In this document: positions 40,501-51,629 of the stretch, in pieces | Position numbering within the stretch: the stretch's first letter is position 1 | Layout: each line of letters begins with the position of its first letter | From: Bursaphelenchus xylophilus | Taxonomy: Eukaryota; Nematoda; Chromadorea; Rhabditida; Aphelenchoididae | Direction of reading: 5' to 3' | Assembly (NCBI GenBank): GCA_904066235.2 | Contig: CAJFCV020000001.1 | Location: 12,953,291 to 13,017,290, forward strand | Length of the DNA: 64,000 bases | Notes under the pieces: generated by a model | Databases searched by the model: none | Told to the model about the DNA's origin: nothing | What the model saw: the letters and a program-made list of their open reading frames with translations, nothing else | Position numbers and translations under genes: made by a program

Positions 40501-43500
40501 TATTCGAAAGGTAACCTCCTAAGATTTTAGCATGGCAAGTTTCAACTTTTTTGGAATCAAACTACGCCCACACTGGGCGAAAAACTCTGATATTATACTA
40601 GACATCAGTTTGAAAAAAAAGTGAATTAGTGATGACGGAGTGAATTGACAAGACATACGCCATTCGAAAGGTAACCTCCTAAGATTTTAGCATGGCAAGT
40701 TTCAACTTTTTTGGAATCAAACTACGCCCACACTGGGCGAAAAACTCTGATATTATACTAGACATCAGTTTGAAAAAAAAGTGAATTAGTGATGACGGAG
40801 TGAATTGACAAGACATACACTATTCGAAAGGTAACCTCCTAAGATTTTAGCATGGCAAGTTTCAACTTTTTTGGAATCAAACTACGCCCACACTGGGCGA
40901 AAAACTCTGATATTATACTAGACATCAGTTTGAAAAAAAAGTGAATTAGTGATGACGGAGTGAATTGACAAGACATACACTATTCGAAAGGTAACCTCCT
41001 AAGATTTTAGCATGGCAAGTTTCAACTTTTTTGGAATCAAACTACTCCCACACTGGGCGAAAAACTCTGATATTATACTAGACATCAGTTTGAAAAAAAA
41101 GTGAATTAGTGATGACGGAGTGAATTGACAAGACATACACCATTCGAAAGGTAACCTCCTAGGATTTTATCATGGCAAGTCTCAGCTTTTTTGGAATCAA
41201 ACTACGCCCACACTGGGCGAAAAACTCTGATATTATACTAGACATCAGTTTGAAAAAAAAGTGAATTAGTGATGACGGAGTGAATTGACAAGACATACAC
41301 TATTCGAAAGGTAACCTCCTAAGATTTTATCACGGCAAGTCTCAGCTTTTTTGGAATCAAACTACGCCCACACTGGGCGAAAAACTCTGATATTATACTA
41401 GACATCAGTTTGAAAAAAAAGTGAATTAGTGATGACGGAGTGAATTGACAAGACATACACCATTCGAAAGGTAACCTCCTAGGATTTTATCATGGCAAGT
41501 CTCAGCTTTTTTGGAATCAAACTACGCCCACACTGGGCGAAAAACTCTGATATTATACTAGACATCAGTTTGAAAAAAAGTGAATTAGTGATGACGGAGT
41601 GAATTGACAAGACATACACTATTCGAAAGGTAACCTCCTAAGATTTTATCACGGCAAGTCTCAGCTTTTTTGGAATCAAACTACGCCCACACTGGGCGAA
41701 AAACTCTGATATTATACTAGACATCAGTTTGAAAAAAAAGTGAATTAGTGATGACGGAGTGAATTGACAAGACATACACCATTCGAAAGGTAACCTCCTA
41801 GGATTTTATCATGGCAAGTCTCAGCTTTTTTGGAATCAAACTACGCCCACACTGGGCGAAAAACTCTGATATTATACTAGACATCAGTTTGAAAAAAAGT
41901 GAATTAGTGATGACGGAGTGAATTGACAAGACATACACCATTCGAAAGGTAACCTCCTATGATTTTAGCATGGCAAGTTTCAACTTTTTTGGAATCAAAC
42001 TACGCCCACACTGGGCGAAAAACTCTGATATTATACTTGACACCGGTTTTGAAAAAAGGTGAATTAGTGATGACGGAGTGAATTGACAAGACATACACCA
42101 TTCGAAAGGTAACCTCCTAAGATTTTATCATGGCAAGTCTCAGCTTTTTTGGAATCAAACTACGCCCACACTGGGCGAAAAACTCTGATATTATACTAGA
42201 CATCAGTTTGAAAAAAAGTGAATTAGTGATGACGGAGTGAATTGACAAGACATACACTATTCGAAAGGTAACCTCCTAAGATTTTAGCATGGCAAGTTTC
42301 AACTTTTTTGGAATCAAACTACGCCCACACTGGGCGAAAAACTCTGATATTATACTAGACATCAGTTTGAAAAAAAGTGAATTAGTGATGACGGAGTGAA
42401 TTGACAAGACATACACTATTCGAAAGGTAACCTCCTAAGATTTTAGCATGGCAAGTTTCAACTTTTTTGGAATCAAACTACGCCCACACTGGGCGAAAAA
42501 CTCTGATATTATACTAGACATCAGTTTGAAAAAAAGTGAATTAGTGATGACGGAGTGAATTGACAAGACATACACTATTCGAAAGGTAACCTCCTAAGAT
42601 TTTAGCATGGCAAGTTTCAACTTTTTTGGAATCAAACTACTCCCACACTGGGCGAAAAACTCTGATATTATACTAGACATCAGTTTGAAAAAAAGTGAAT
42701 TAGTGATGACGGAGTGAATTGACAAGACATACACCATTCGAAAGGTAACCTCCTAAGATTTTATCACGGGAAGTCTCAGCTTTTTTGGAATCAAACTACG
42801 CCCACACTGGGCGAAAAACTCTGATATTATACTAGACATCAGTTTGAAAAAAAAGTGAATTAGTGATGACGGAGTGAATTGACAAGACATACACCATTCG
42901 AAAGGTAACCTCCTAAGATTTTAGCATGGCAAGTTTCAACCTTTTTGGAATCAAACTACGCCCACACTGGGCGAAAAACTCTGATATTATACTAGACATC
43001 AGTTTGAAAAAAAAGTGAATTAGTGATGACGGAGTGAATTGACAAGACATACACCATTCGAAAGGTAACCTCCTATGATTTTAGCATGGCAAGTTTCAAC
43101 TTTTTTGGAATCAAACTACGCCCACACTGGGCGAAAAACTCTGATATTATACTTGACACCGGTTTTGAAAAAAGGTGAATTAGTGATGACGGAGTGAATT
43201 GACAAGACATACACCATTCGAAAGGTAACCTCCTATGATTTTAGCATGGCAAGTTTCAACTTTTTTGGAATCAAACTACGCCCACACTGGGCGAAAAACT
43301 CTGATATTATACTAGACATCAGTTTGAAAAAAAAGTGAATTAGTGATGACGGAGTGAATTGACAAGACATACACCATTCGAAAGGTAACCTCCTAAGATT
43401 TTAGCATGGCAAGTTTCAACCTTTTTGGAATCAAACTACGCCCACACTGGGCGAAAAACTCTGATATTATACTAGACATCAGTTTGAAAAAAAAGTGAAT

Positions 43501-44300
43501 TAGTGATGACGGAGTGAATTGACAAGACATACACCATTCGAAAGGTAACCTCCTATGATTTTAGCATGGCAAGTTTCAACTTTTTTGGAATCAAACTACG
43601 CCCACACTGGGCGAAAAACTCTGATATTATACTTGACACCGGTTTTGAAAAAAGGTGAATTAGTGATGACGGAGTGAATTGACAAGACATACACCATTCG
43701 AAAGGTAACCTCCTAAGATTTTATCATGGCAAGTCTCAGCTTTTTTGGAATCAAACTACGCCCACACTGGGCGAAAAACTCTGATATTATACTAGACATC
43801 AGTTTGAAAAAAAGTGAATTAGTGATGACGGAGTGAATTGACAAGACATACACTATTCGAAAGGTAACCTCCTAAGATTTTAGCATGGCAAGTTTCAACT
43901 TTTTTGGAATCAAACTACGCCCACACTGGGCGAAAAACTCTGATATTATACTAGACATCAGTTTGAAAAAAAGTGAATTAGTGATGACGGAGTGAATTGA
44001 CAAGACATACACTATTCGAAAGGTAACCTCCTAAGATTTTAGCATGGCAAGTTTCAACTTTTTTGGAATCAAACTACGCCCACACTGGGCGAAAAACTCT
44101 GATATTATACTAGACATCAGTTTGAAAAAAAAGTGAATTAGTGATGACGGAGTGAATTGACAAGACATACACTATTCGAAAGGTAACCTCCTAAGATTTT
44201 AGCATGGCAAGTTTCAACTTTTTTGGAATCAAACTACTCCCACACTGGGCGAAAAACTCTGATATTATACTAGACATCAGTTTGAAAAAAAGTGAATTAG
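34600..44300. repeat. 12-monomer higher-order repeat (~1.91 kb)
   Basis: Marker variants recur in fixed order: 'catacgccattcg', then 'aactatgccc', 'aactactccc', 'cctagg', 'atcacggc', 'cctatg' and a type-B monomer. 'cgccattcg' sits at about 34920, 36834, 38744 and 40179, and 'aactactccc' at about 35782, 37693, 39128 and 41044. Spacings are 1910-1916 bp (12 monomers), with one 1435-bp unit that lost three monomers. Later units near 41-44 kb have 10, or extra 2-monomer duplications. Confidence 0.88.
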
Positions 44301-45460
44301 TGATGACGGAGTGAATTGACAAGACATACACCATTCGAAAGGTAACCTCCTAAGATTTTATCACGGGAAGTCTCAGCTTTTTTGGAATCAAACTACGCCC
44401 ACACTGGGCGAAAAACTCTGATATTATACTAGACATCAGTTTGAAAAAAAAGTGAATTAGTGATGACGGAGTGAATTGACAAGACATACACCATTCGAAA
44501 GGTAACCTCCTATGATTTTAGCATGGCAAGTTTCAACTTTTTTGGAATCAAACTACTCCCACACTGGGCGAAAAACTCTGATATTATACTAGACATCAGT
44601 TTGAAAAAAAAGTGAATTAGTGATGACGGAGTGAATTGACAAGACATACACCATTCGAAAGGTAACCTCCTAAGATTTTATCACGGGAAGTCTCAGCTTT
44701 TTTGGAATCAAACTACGCCCACACTGGGCGAAAAACTCTGATATTATACTAGACATCAGTTTGAAAAAAAAGTGAATTAGTGATGACGGAGTGAATTGAC
44801 AAGACATACACCATTCGAAAGGTAACCTCCTAGGATTTTATCATGGCAAGTCTCAGCTTTTTTGGAATCAAACTACGCCCACACTGGGCGAAAAACTCTG
44901 ATATTATACTTGACACCGGTTTTGAAAAAAGGTGAATTAGTGATGACGGAGTGAATTGACAAGACATACACCATTCGAAAGGTAACCTCCTAAGATTTTA
45001 GCATGGCAAGTTTCAACCTTTTTGGAATCAAACTACGCCCACACTGGGCGAAAAACTCTGATATTATACTTGACACCGGTTTTGAAAAAAGGTGAATTAG
45101 TGATGACGGAGTGAATTGACAAGACATACACCATTCGAAAGGTAACCTCCTAAGATTTTAGCATGGCAAGTCTCAGCTTTTTTGGAATCAAACCACGCCC
45201 ACACTGGGCGAAAAACTCTGATATTATACTAGACATCAGTTTGAAAAAAAGTGAATTAGTGATGACGGAGTGAATTGACAAGACATACACTATTCGAAAG
45301 GTAACCTCCTAAGATTTTAGCATGGCAAGTTTCAACCTTTTTGGAATCAAACTACGCCCACACTGGGCGAAAAACTCTGATATTATACTTGACACCGGTT
45401 TTGAAAAAAGGTGAATTAGTGATGACGGAGTGAATTGACAAGACATACACCGTTCGAAAG

Positions 45461-45714
45461 GTAATGGCATGAGATTTTAGCGCGGCAAGTTTCAGCTTTT
45501 TTGGAATCAAATTACGCCCACACTGGGCGAAAAACTCTGATATTATACTAGGCACCGGTTTTAAAAAAAGGTCAATTAGTGATGACGGAGTGAATTGACA
45601 AGACATATACCATTCGAAAGGTAACCGCATAAGACTTTAGCACGGCAAGTTTCATCTTTTTTGGAATCAAATTACGCCCGTCCCAGGCGAAACACTCTGA
45701 TATTATACTAGGCA
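45461..45714. repeat. Satellite, right edge subfamily and array end
   Basis: The main subfamily changes at 'ggtaatggcatgag' (45461) to the subfamily seen at 1-675. The last monomer (from about 45605) has 'catatacc', 'accgcataagact' and a broken dyad, 'cgcccgtcccaggcg'. Similarity ends at about 45714 in 'ctaggca'. Divergence at an array border is expected where exchange is least frequent. Confidence 0.92.
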
Positions 45715-45780
45715 ACACTGGAGACTTGGCCCAAGGGAAAGAATACAACATCAGCATTGTCCTAGTGATTCGGCCGGAGT

Positions 45781-46189
45781 TCAAGGGCTTCCTGACCAAA
45801 GGAAAAGGCGATCAGGGCCGTTCCCACCGCTCATCTCTGGCTCCGATCTGGCCACAAGACGTCGGAAGAGGAGGATGAGCAAACTATATTGCTTTAACCA
45901 TCCTTCTCCAAATACTTCATCCTCAAAGCTTCGAATCTTTTCCACGAAACGACTGTATGCACAATTTATTCGCAATAAAATCCCATTTTAATTATACGTC
46001 TCTTGGTTTTCGATTTGCATCTCCATACGCATCATCCGAATAGAGGCCATAGAACGGTTCAAGGGTTGGATTAGCAGTTGGCACCACTGGGCCACCTTCG
46101 TCGAGGAACATTCTTCGAACATTTTTTGTCGTGGTCGATCTAAACGAGCTTGTTATAGTAACCATGACGACAAAGTAAAATTGCACCAA
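45781..46189 (-). pseudogene. Decayed gene fragments beside the array, part 1
   Basis: Two adjacent protein-like stretches on the minus strand. One (45992-46165) reads RRMFLDEGGPVVPTANP and continues with an acidic Tyr/Asp-rich tail to a stop. The other (45781-45975) contains VEKIRSFEDEVFGEGWLK. Residue composition and continuity look coding, but no clean splice junction joins them and there is no common frame. They share orientation with the fragments at 46318-46860, so I treat all of them as one relic. The family is not recognised. The plus strand at 45714-45878 is also open for about 54 codons, which leaves some doubt about the strand. Confidence 0.35.
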
Positions 46190-46317
46190 AAGTTGAAGAA
46201 AGGTGGCAAAAATTTATGAAGCGAGAATTTAAAACATGCAATTTGAAGAGAAAAAGCTTTCAGATGTCTAATTGTTCTATGCTAAAAGAGTTTCGTAAAA
46301 TACGACCAAAAATAATA

Positions 46318-46580
46318 TTAGAGATCCAAACGAAAATTAAATTGCGAGGTCCGAGACCTTGGGCCAGGCGAACGATTGTGTATCCGAACGTAGAGGCAGG
46401 CTGGCGCAATAATCTCGTCGTAGACGTCCGCTGGGAACAACTGCTTTGGTTCGCCGACTTGGCCAAACAGTTTGGTCCATTCTCCGTTTTTAACGGCGTC
46501 AAAAACAAGTCGAGGGATCACCACATCGCCGATTCCCAGCTTTAGAGCCTCTTGCATCTTCCCGAGTAGGGTCGACTTGG
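46318..46580 (-). pseudogene. Decayed gene fragments, part 2
   Basis: An open minus-strand stretch reading from ...STLLGKMQEALKLGIGDV through VFDAVKNGEWTKLFGQVG and LFPADVYDEIIAPACLY to a stop at 46318. A possible donor 'caag|gtctcgg' lies about 60 nt before that stop. The 'SKSTLLGK' start faintly recalls a P-loop but lacks the leading glycines, so I make no functional claim. A stop lies immediately upstream in the same frame, which fits an exon of a decaying or spliced gene. Confidence 0.4.
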
Positions 46581-46680
46581 ACGCAATTCAGTATTGGAAG
46601 AAAATGTACATACACGACGAACCCCGAAAATTCCGCTTGTTTCGCGGCTCATACCGCCGTGTTAAAGACTGGGATGTCGG

Positions 46681-47030
46681 TCATTTGTCTGTAAATCCGG
46701 GTTCTGTCCAAGACGTTCGTTCTCGAACCGCTTTTTCTACGCTATTGTGGGAGTGTTCCACAAAACCTGTTTCGACCAGAAGGTAGAACTCCTCCGCTAA
46801 CGGCGAGAAAATTCTAGGGCCGCCAAGCGTCCGGTTGCCCAATTTGCAATGGATCCGAGGCTAGCCAGCCGGAGGAACAAGAATGGAGAGTGCCGGTCTT
46901 ACGGGTCTGGAAGTCGAAGACATGGCCAGCGGATCACGGGAACTCGTTGACCAGTGGCAGGTTGGTTATGCCTTCGGGACTGAATCCCTGCCTTCGCTGT
47001 AGAATCTGCCATTTTTTGGCTTCAATACAC
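46681..47030 (-). pseudogene. Decayed gene fragments, part 3
   Basis: 46681-46860 is open on the minus strand for 60 codons, with LGNRTLGGPRIFSPLAEEFY and HSHNSVEKAVRERTSW before a stop. Immediately upstream, in another frame, 46880-47000 reads FSPEGITNLPLVNEFP, then a stop codon, then SAGHVFDFQTRKTGTL. A stop plus a frame change between two protein-like parts is the signature of a pseudogene. Plus-strand frames here are also open, so strand assignment is moderate. Confidence 0.4.
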
Positions 47031-47200
47031 AATTCAAACGATACAATGGCGATAGAAATGGCGCTTTTACGGCCGGGTAACGAATAAAAAACCACATTAA
47101 CCCAACCATCCTTGCTGGAGCTATTCCTTCCCTAAGCATACATCCTACCCCTCTACATTATCAATCTAGAGAATGCCCAACGTCTCTCCGAGTATAAGTA
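47021..47200. repeat. Dispersed repeat, copy 1 (direct pair with 47784-47990)
   Basis: Shares 'atacacaattcaaac', 'ggcgcttttacggccg', 'gcatacatcctacccctc' and 'cgcccaatgcc'-like ends with 47784-47990 in the same order and orientation. The copies are diverged by substitutions and small indels. No coding content is claimed. Confidence 0.65.
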
Positions 47201-47783
47201 ATTTGGATTGAAAAACCCAGGGTACCCCTCACTTTCAGCTAACAGGGGAAGTACCCCAAGTGCGACGCTCAGATTTTGATGAAACTTGGTACAAATTTAG
47301 AGCGATTTTTTCTAAAATCTATGCGAGAATCCTAGCTCGCGCTTTGCAGAGACAACTGATATTTTTAGTTCGAAAATTGGCGAAAATTTGACACTTTTTG
47401 CCGAATTTCGGCACGAAAAGTTTTATGCCTATTTCTACCATAGAGGGTAATGTTTCCACAAAAAATCAAATTTTTCCGCACGAAACTGGCAAAGTTATGA
47501 ACAAAAATTGTTTTCTCTCTGACCGCTCTCCGCGTTTCGCATGCTCTCTCGGCGGCAAAGACCGTTCAATATCTCGGCTGCGCTTGCAAAGCGCGAGCTA
47601 AAACTTTCAGGAATTAATCGTTTTCACACGCCCAAAATGCGCGGCGACGTAGTGGAAAAAAACCTTACGTCGCTGCGACTTTTCAAATTCCACGTTGCAA
47701 AGGTCAAACGCAGTGCGGAAAATTTGCGACGAAAGGTCCACGCACTTTCTGGAACGAGTTGTACTCCAACCTCCAAACGTCCC
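47201..47783. other. Intergenic, no gene seen
   Basis: AT-rich sequence with short open frames on both strands that overlap each other. No splice pattern or protein-like run was found. 'cgaaaattggcgaaaa' and 'gccgaatttcggc' give a repeat-like look. Confidence 0.5.
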
Positions 47784-47990
47784 TTTGATACACGATTCAA
47801 ACAATACCATACCGACGACAGTACTGGCGCTTTTACGGCCGAACAAAGGAAGGATAAACAACCCTCACTTACCCAGCTGTTCTTCCCGGTCCTATTCCCC
47901 TCCTCCGCATGCATCCTACCCTTCTACGGTGCCAGTCTCCTATAGGTCGAAAACGCCCAATGCCCCAGAGGAGACAAGCAATTCGGTCGA
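47784..47990. repeat. Dispersed repeat, copy 2
   Basis: Second, diverged direct copy of 47021-47200. It underlies the frames at 47541-47997, which are therefore not called as genes. Confidence 0.65.
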
Positions 47991-48059
47991 GCCATAATTC
48001 AACGCCTTTCAGAGCCAAAAACTAAAAGAATTCTAGGTATCCCTCACTTCCGTATCCTG

Positions 48060-49715
48060 ACATTTCGGGTCAACGGCACCTCGAGGCAACGACATTTCGG
48101 CTAAACGTTACCGTTTAATATTTTTGTTTCCGGGCTTGGGAAAAAGGATTTTTTGGAGAATTGGAACAAAATTTTGAAATGTTTTCGCTTCGGGATTAAA
48201 TCCCGTGCTTCCAGTTAAACACATAAACAATGGATACGATTTTCTTATTTGCTCGTCGGTTATACAGGGTGCGCCAAAAATATTGGGACTCATATTTTTA
48301 CTTGCCCTGCGGGCTATAATGGTACAAGAGCAAAGTGGTCGCTTGTGCAAACGTGCAATGCTCCCAAGCATCTATCTTCAAAGTTTCAGACAGAGTAGTC
48401 GTATACGACGCCTGTTCTGCCATTATAAGTGCTCACAACTAAGGCCCCTGAGACACGGACCCCAAAATGGATAAAAATTGGAAACACTAGTTTTGCCGTT
48501 GCATGCTATGGCAGAAATTCACTTTATATGACGGAGTAGCGGTCGCTTTTTATACACTAAAAATGATTTTTACTTATAATGACGATTACATCTTTTACAG
48601 CCCGTCAAAGTCGGCCTAAAAACGCGCCGTTTTCCAGAAAACTGCCGTAAGATCAAAGATTTTTATGTAGAAGTTTCGATGTAAGGTTCCCAGCGTATTA
48701 GGCATCAGAGATACTTTTATAAGGACAACGAGAGTCTGACTAGTCGTTTTTGAAAAATTATTTTTTTATTTTCTGCCTCTGGGGGATGAAATAGTGACTA
48801 CAGGGGTAGAATTTACTCTAAGGTTGCTCGTCAAGTGAGCTTGGACTGAAGATCGCTAAAAGTAATTCAGTTGTGTCAGCATGTATCCCGAGTACAGCGT
48901 TACGTCGATTTTAACGCTCAAGTACTTTTCAACTTGTAGTAAACTGCCAAAATATATCAAGTTTCGAAGGACCGTGCCTCCAATCCGCACCATAAAGTTT
49001 TTTCCATACAGAAACTGTCCCCTTCTAGGTGTAGATTTTCTTTTACAGTATGACAATTCCCTATGTACACACTCTATAACCACAAAATTTTACAGCAACA
49101 CGGGCGATACTGTGATATTGAGATCGTTAAAAACATAAAAATCCGAACTTTCGGGATTTTTTTGTTTTTTCGACCAGCGCCGCCATATCGGTCGTCAACC
49201 ATGATTACATACGTTGTTACGAAGTGAATAGCATGTGTTTTATACACAATAAATTAGAAGGATCTTACTTTCCCTTAGCGGAAATAATGGCCAAATTGAT
49301 TTCCCGGTCATCCACTTGAAAAGAAAATTTTGGTCCCCCAAAAACTTTTGAATATTTTTTCAAGTTTGCAATAGGCCCCAACCCTGGCATTACCGTTGCC
49401 GTATAGCAAGGCTGTTACCCTTGCTAAAACGGCCAAAAGTTTTGATTCCAAGGCCAGCCGAAAAAAGCTACACGGAATTGATTTTTGTCCCAATATTTTT
49501 GGCGCACCCTGTAGACACCATTTTCCAAAAAAAATTCGAAAATAAACCTCAATTCTCCAAAAAATCCTTTTCCGTAGTCCCGAAGCGAAACATTTAAAAA
49601 TTTTTTTCCAATTCTCCAAAAAATCCTTTTCTCCAAGTCCCGAAGCAAAAATATTAAACGGTACCGTCGGCCCGACATGTCGTGACCCGATTTGCCCCTG
49701 ACCCGAAACGCGGTA
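48060..49715. mobile_element. Nested inverted-repeat element (outer foldback)
   Basis: The left arm (about 48070-48190) and the right arm (about 49555-49705) are inverted copies of each other. Both contain 'tttcgggtca', then about 35 nt later 'taccgtttaatatttttg', then 'ggattttttggagaattgg' and 'ttcgcttcggg'. The right arm carries an extra partial copy of the 'ggattttttggagaattg' segment. The arms lie outside the smaller element at 48265-49511. Target duplications for the outer arms could not be defined. Confidence 0.6.
48265..49511. mobile_element. Tc1/mariner-like non-autonomous element, 1247 bp
   Basis: The ends are inverted repeats: CAGGGTGCGCCAAAAATATT at 48265 and its complement ending at 49511, each flanked by TA (48263-48264 and 49512-49513). 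TA target choice and CAG ends are typical of the Tc1/mariner superfamily. The interior has only short overlapping frames and no recognisable transposase, so it would depend on an enzyme supplied elsewhere. Confidence 0.7.
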
Positions 49716-50389
49716 GCGCCCTCACTTCCAGACTAAACTATAAATCTCTAAGATGTACGCTCTCTACCGGCCCAGTAATAAGAATTTCTTCCTAGGTTGC
49801 CCAACTACAGCATCAGCGCGATTCAGCGCAATTCCGATTACTTACCTTCTCCGCCCCTTTCTCCCACTTCCCCTTCCCCTTTCAAAGCAAGCAAGACAAA
49901 ATAAAAAAGAAACAAAAAGATAAAATTAAAATCGTAGATTCTTCTTCTTCTTATGGGCTGGAAAGTTGCCTGGACAGGTTTAATGGGACTTGAAGGAATC
50001 TGTAAGGAAATGGAGATTAGAAGACTAAAAAATCAAAAATAAGTTCAACAATCTCATGAGTAACACAGGGATCTCAAAAAAATGCGCTCATAGTGACTAA
50101 ACTTCCGCCAAAAATAGTAGTTATATACTTTTATCGCATTTAAATTTACTTTATCCCCTTGATTTCACATTAGAGACCAAAACGTCAAACCGAAAGACAC
50201 CTGATGTCATAGACAAAATAAGTGGGTCAAAAAAAACTGTCACGATCCCATGATTCAATTACTAATTTACTTGATCTTTGATCGGAATACCCCTGTAATC
50301 CACACGCGGAATTTAACAAAGAAAGAACTTCTATGGGGTATGGAGTTACAGGTCAAAACATATATCAAAAAATTCGCAATTTTTTTGGT
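49716..50389. other. Intergenic or intronic, few signals
   Basis: A minus-strand donor-like 'aag|gtaagtaat' is at about 49845, following a purine-rich possible exon (49848-49900). Direct repeats 'ccctcacttcc' lie at 48039 and 49718. A motif around 'atctcatgag' (about 50050) recurs, diverged, near 50878 and 51787. Nothing else could be supported. Confidence 0.4.
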
Positions 50390-50692
50390 TCAGAGCTTGT
50401 AAAAGTTAGCTGCTTAATTTTGGTTTGTAAGGGTTAAAATATACTCAGAACTTTTCTCACAACACCACAGAAATTCCCCTTTTTTATACTGGAACTACTA
50501 ATTAAGGTGTAGTATTAATCAAATTTGATATGCTAAGGTTTGTCAGGATGCCAGGGTTTACTTTAGTTTCAAATAAAGCTTTCGAATTGGTAAAAAAAGC
50601 ATCTGCGTGGTGTTGCGAGAAAAGTTCTGAGGATTTTTTTCACCCTTACCGACCAAAATTACGCAGCTAACTTTCACATATTCCGAATCGCC
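50390..50692. mobile_element. Foldback MITE, copy A
   Basis: Inverted arms of about 65 bp. The left runs from 'gttagctgcttaattttgg' (50405) through 'gtaaggg' and 'cagaacttttctc' to 'acaccac'. The right arm (50608-50671) is its complement, ending 'cgcagctaac'. The core has 'gtgtagtattaatcaaa'. A second copy lies at 55548-55850. It ends in the intron just downstream of the exon at 50699-50798. Confidence 0.75.
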
Positions 50693-50698
50693 ACTTAC

Positions 50699-50798
50699 CT
50701 TTGAATTTTCTTCCATTGTGACACCAAACGATGATGATTTTGTTCTTGACATCCACCGCTCCACACTCAAATTTCTTCAAGCTTATACCAATTGTCAT
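50699..50798 (-). CDS. Exon of an unrecognised minus-strand gene
   Basis: The minus strand opens with ATG (50798) and reads MTIGISLKKFECGAVDV, then KNKIIIVWCHNGRKFK, ending at a canonical donor AAAG|GTAAGT. A TTTCAG-like acceptor (about 50824) lies upstream but reading from it does not stay open, so the exon may be initial. The sequence is strongly protein-like (FEC...VWCHNG), but I do not recognise the family. The next exon downstream is not identified. It shares strand with the exon blocks at 51.6-54.8 kb, so it could belong to the same locus. Confidence 0.45.
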
Positions 50799-50980
50799 TC
50801 ACACACAAACTTGGACGGGCGACCTGAAAGCAACGTTTTACTAAAAAATGGAAAAATTTGAAAACGGAATTTAACTATCTCATCAACAACATAAAGCCCC
50901 TACAAATCTTTCATAATCAAGTCCTTTACCACTAAATTAGACAATTCATGGAGCAAACAGTGTCTTTATCAACTTTTTCC

Positions 50981-51044
50981 CTCAAAACGATCAAATATTA
51001 CACCAGAGAGCTAAAAAATCAGTCATGACGACGAATTAAATAGC
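50981..51044. repeat. Short direct repeat flanking the foldback element
   Basis: 'ctcaaaacgatcaaatatt' and 'gtcatgacgacgaat' recur to the right of the foldback as 'ctcaaaatgatcaaatatt' (51437) and 'gtcatgaggacgaat' (about 51522), with about 40 extra nt between the two parts. Confidence 0.55.
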
Positions 51045-51401
51045 CCATCCTTATTTCAAGTATTTCTCCGCCAGTAATGCACCAATTTCTATAAAATTTA
51101 TGTCAAATTGAAGCTGACGTACCCCATTTTCTGTCCACCGAATATGACGGGTCCAAGTTCAAGGAGGCTCCCGTACTGACCCTTGACACTTTCGTTCCAA
51201 ATGTCGGAGCCCCAAATCGGTGAAACTTTTGAAAATTTTTGCAATGATTTTCAATTGAGTTCTCGGACAGTACGGAAGTCTCCGTTAACTTGGGCCTGTC
51301 ATATTTTGTGGACAGAAAATAGGGAACCTCAGCTTCAATTTGACATAAATTTTATGGAAATTGGTGCATTATTGGCGGAGAAGTACTTGAAATAAGGATG
51401 G
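51045..51401. mobile_element. Foldback element, 357 bp, arms ~135 bp
   Basis: It begins 'ccatccttatttcaag' and ends with the complement 'cttgaaataaggatgg'. The arms stay inverted-repeated inward through 'gcaccaatttc', 'gtcaaattgaagctgacg', 'attttctgtccac' to 'cgtactg'. Almost the whole length is palindromic, with a short unpaired centre near 51182-51268. The frame at 51183-51395 is contained in it and is not called. Confidence 0.8.
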
Positions 51402-51629
51402 AAGCTGGAGTAAAAAGTGCTTTTCACCACTGACCCCTCAAAATGATCAAATATTACACTAAAGAGATTAAAACTTCACAAAGAAGCGACTACTCCCACG
51501 CGTTGGATACCATAATAAAATCCGTCATGAGGACGAATGTGGCGATCTACGTCTTTTGAATCCAAAATCAAACGAATTTCTAGCCCTAGATCAACCAAAG
51601 TTCCCCTTTATTAACAAAACTTTGCTTAC

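Larger units (their letters stand above)
8684..45460. repeat. Main satellite array (~230 monomers of 159-160 bp)
   Basis: An uninterrupted head-to-tail array. Consensus landmarks in order are 'ttcgaaaggtaacctcc', 'aagattttatcatggcaag', 'tctcagcttttttgg', the dyad 'cgcccacactgggcg', 'ctctgatattatact', an A/B switch ('agacatcag' or 'tgacaccgg'), an A run, and 'gaattagtgatgacgg'. Type B monomers are exactly 160 bp. Type A monomers are 159 or 160 bp depending on the A run. Zones differ in variant content and are listed separately. The period is not a multiple of three and no gene lies within the array. Confidence 0.98.

Noticed and set aside
1..45714. CRISPR-like array
   Set aside because: There is no spacer/repeat alternation: the whole 160-bp unit is repeated, in a eukaryotic context.
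99..45799. Many minus-strand frames of 65-98 codons repeated through the satellite (for example MVYVLSIHSVITN...)
   Set aside because: They recur with the repeat, exist only where particular A/B neighbours keep a frame open, and the 159-160-bp period is not a multiple of three. By-product of the satellite.
46318..46580. P-loop NTPase, from 'SKSTLLGK'
   Set aside because: The glycines of the Walker A motif are missing and no Walker B follows.
51183..51395. 70-codon plus-strand frame (MTLSFQMSEPQIG...)
   Set aside because: Lies wholly in the foldback palindrome at 51045-51401.
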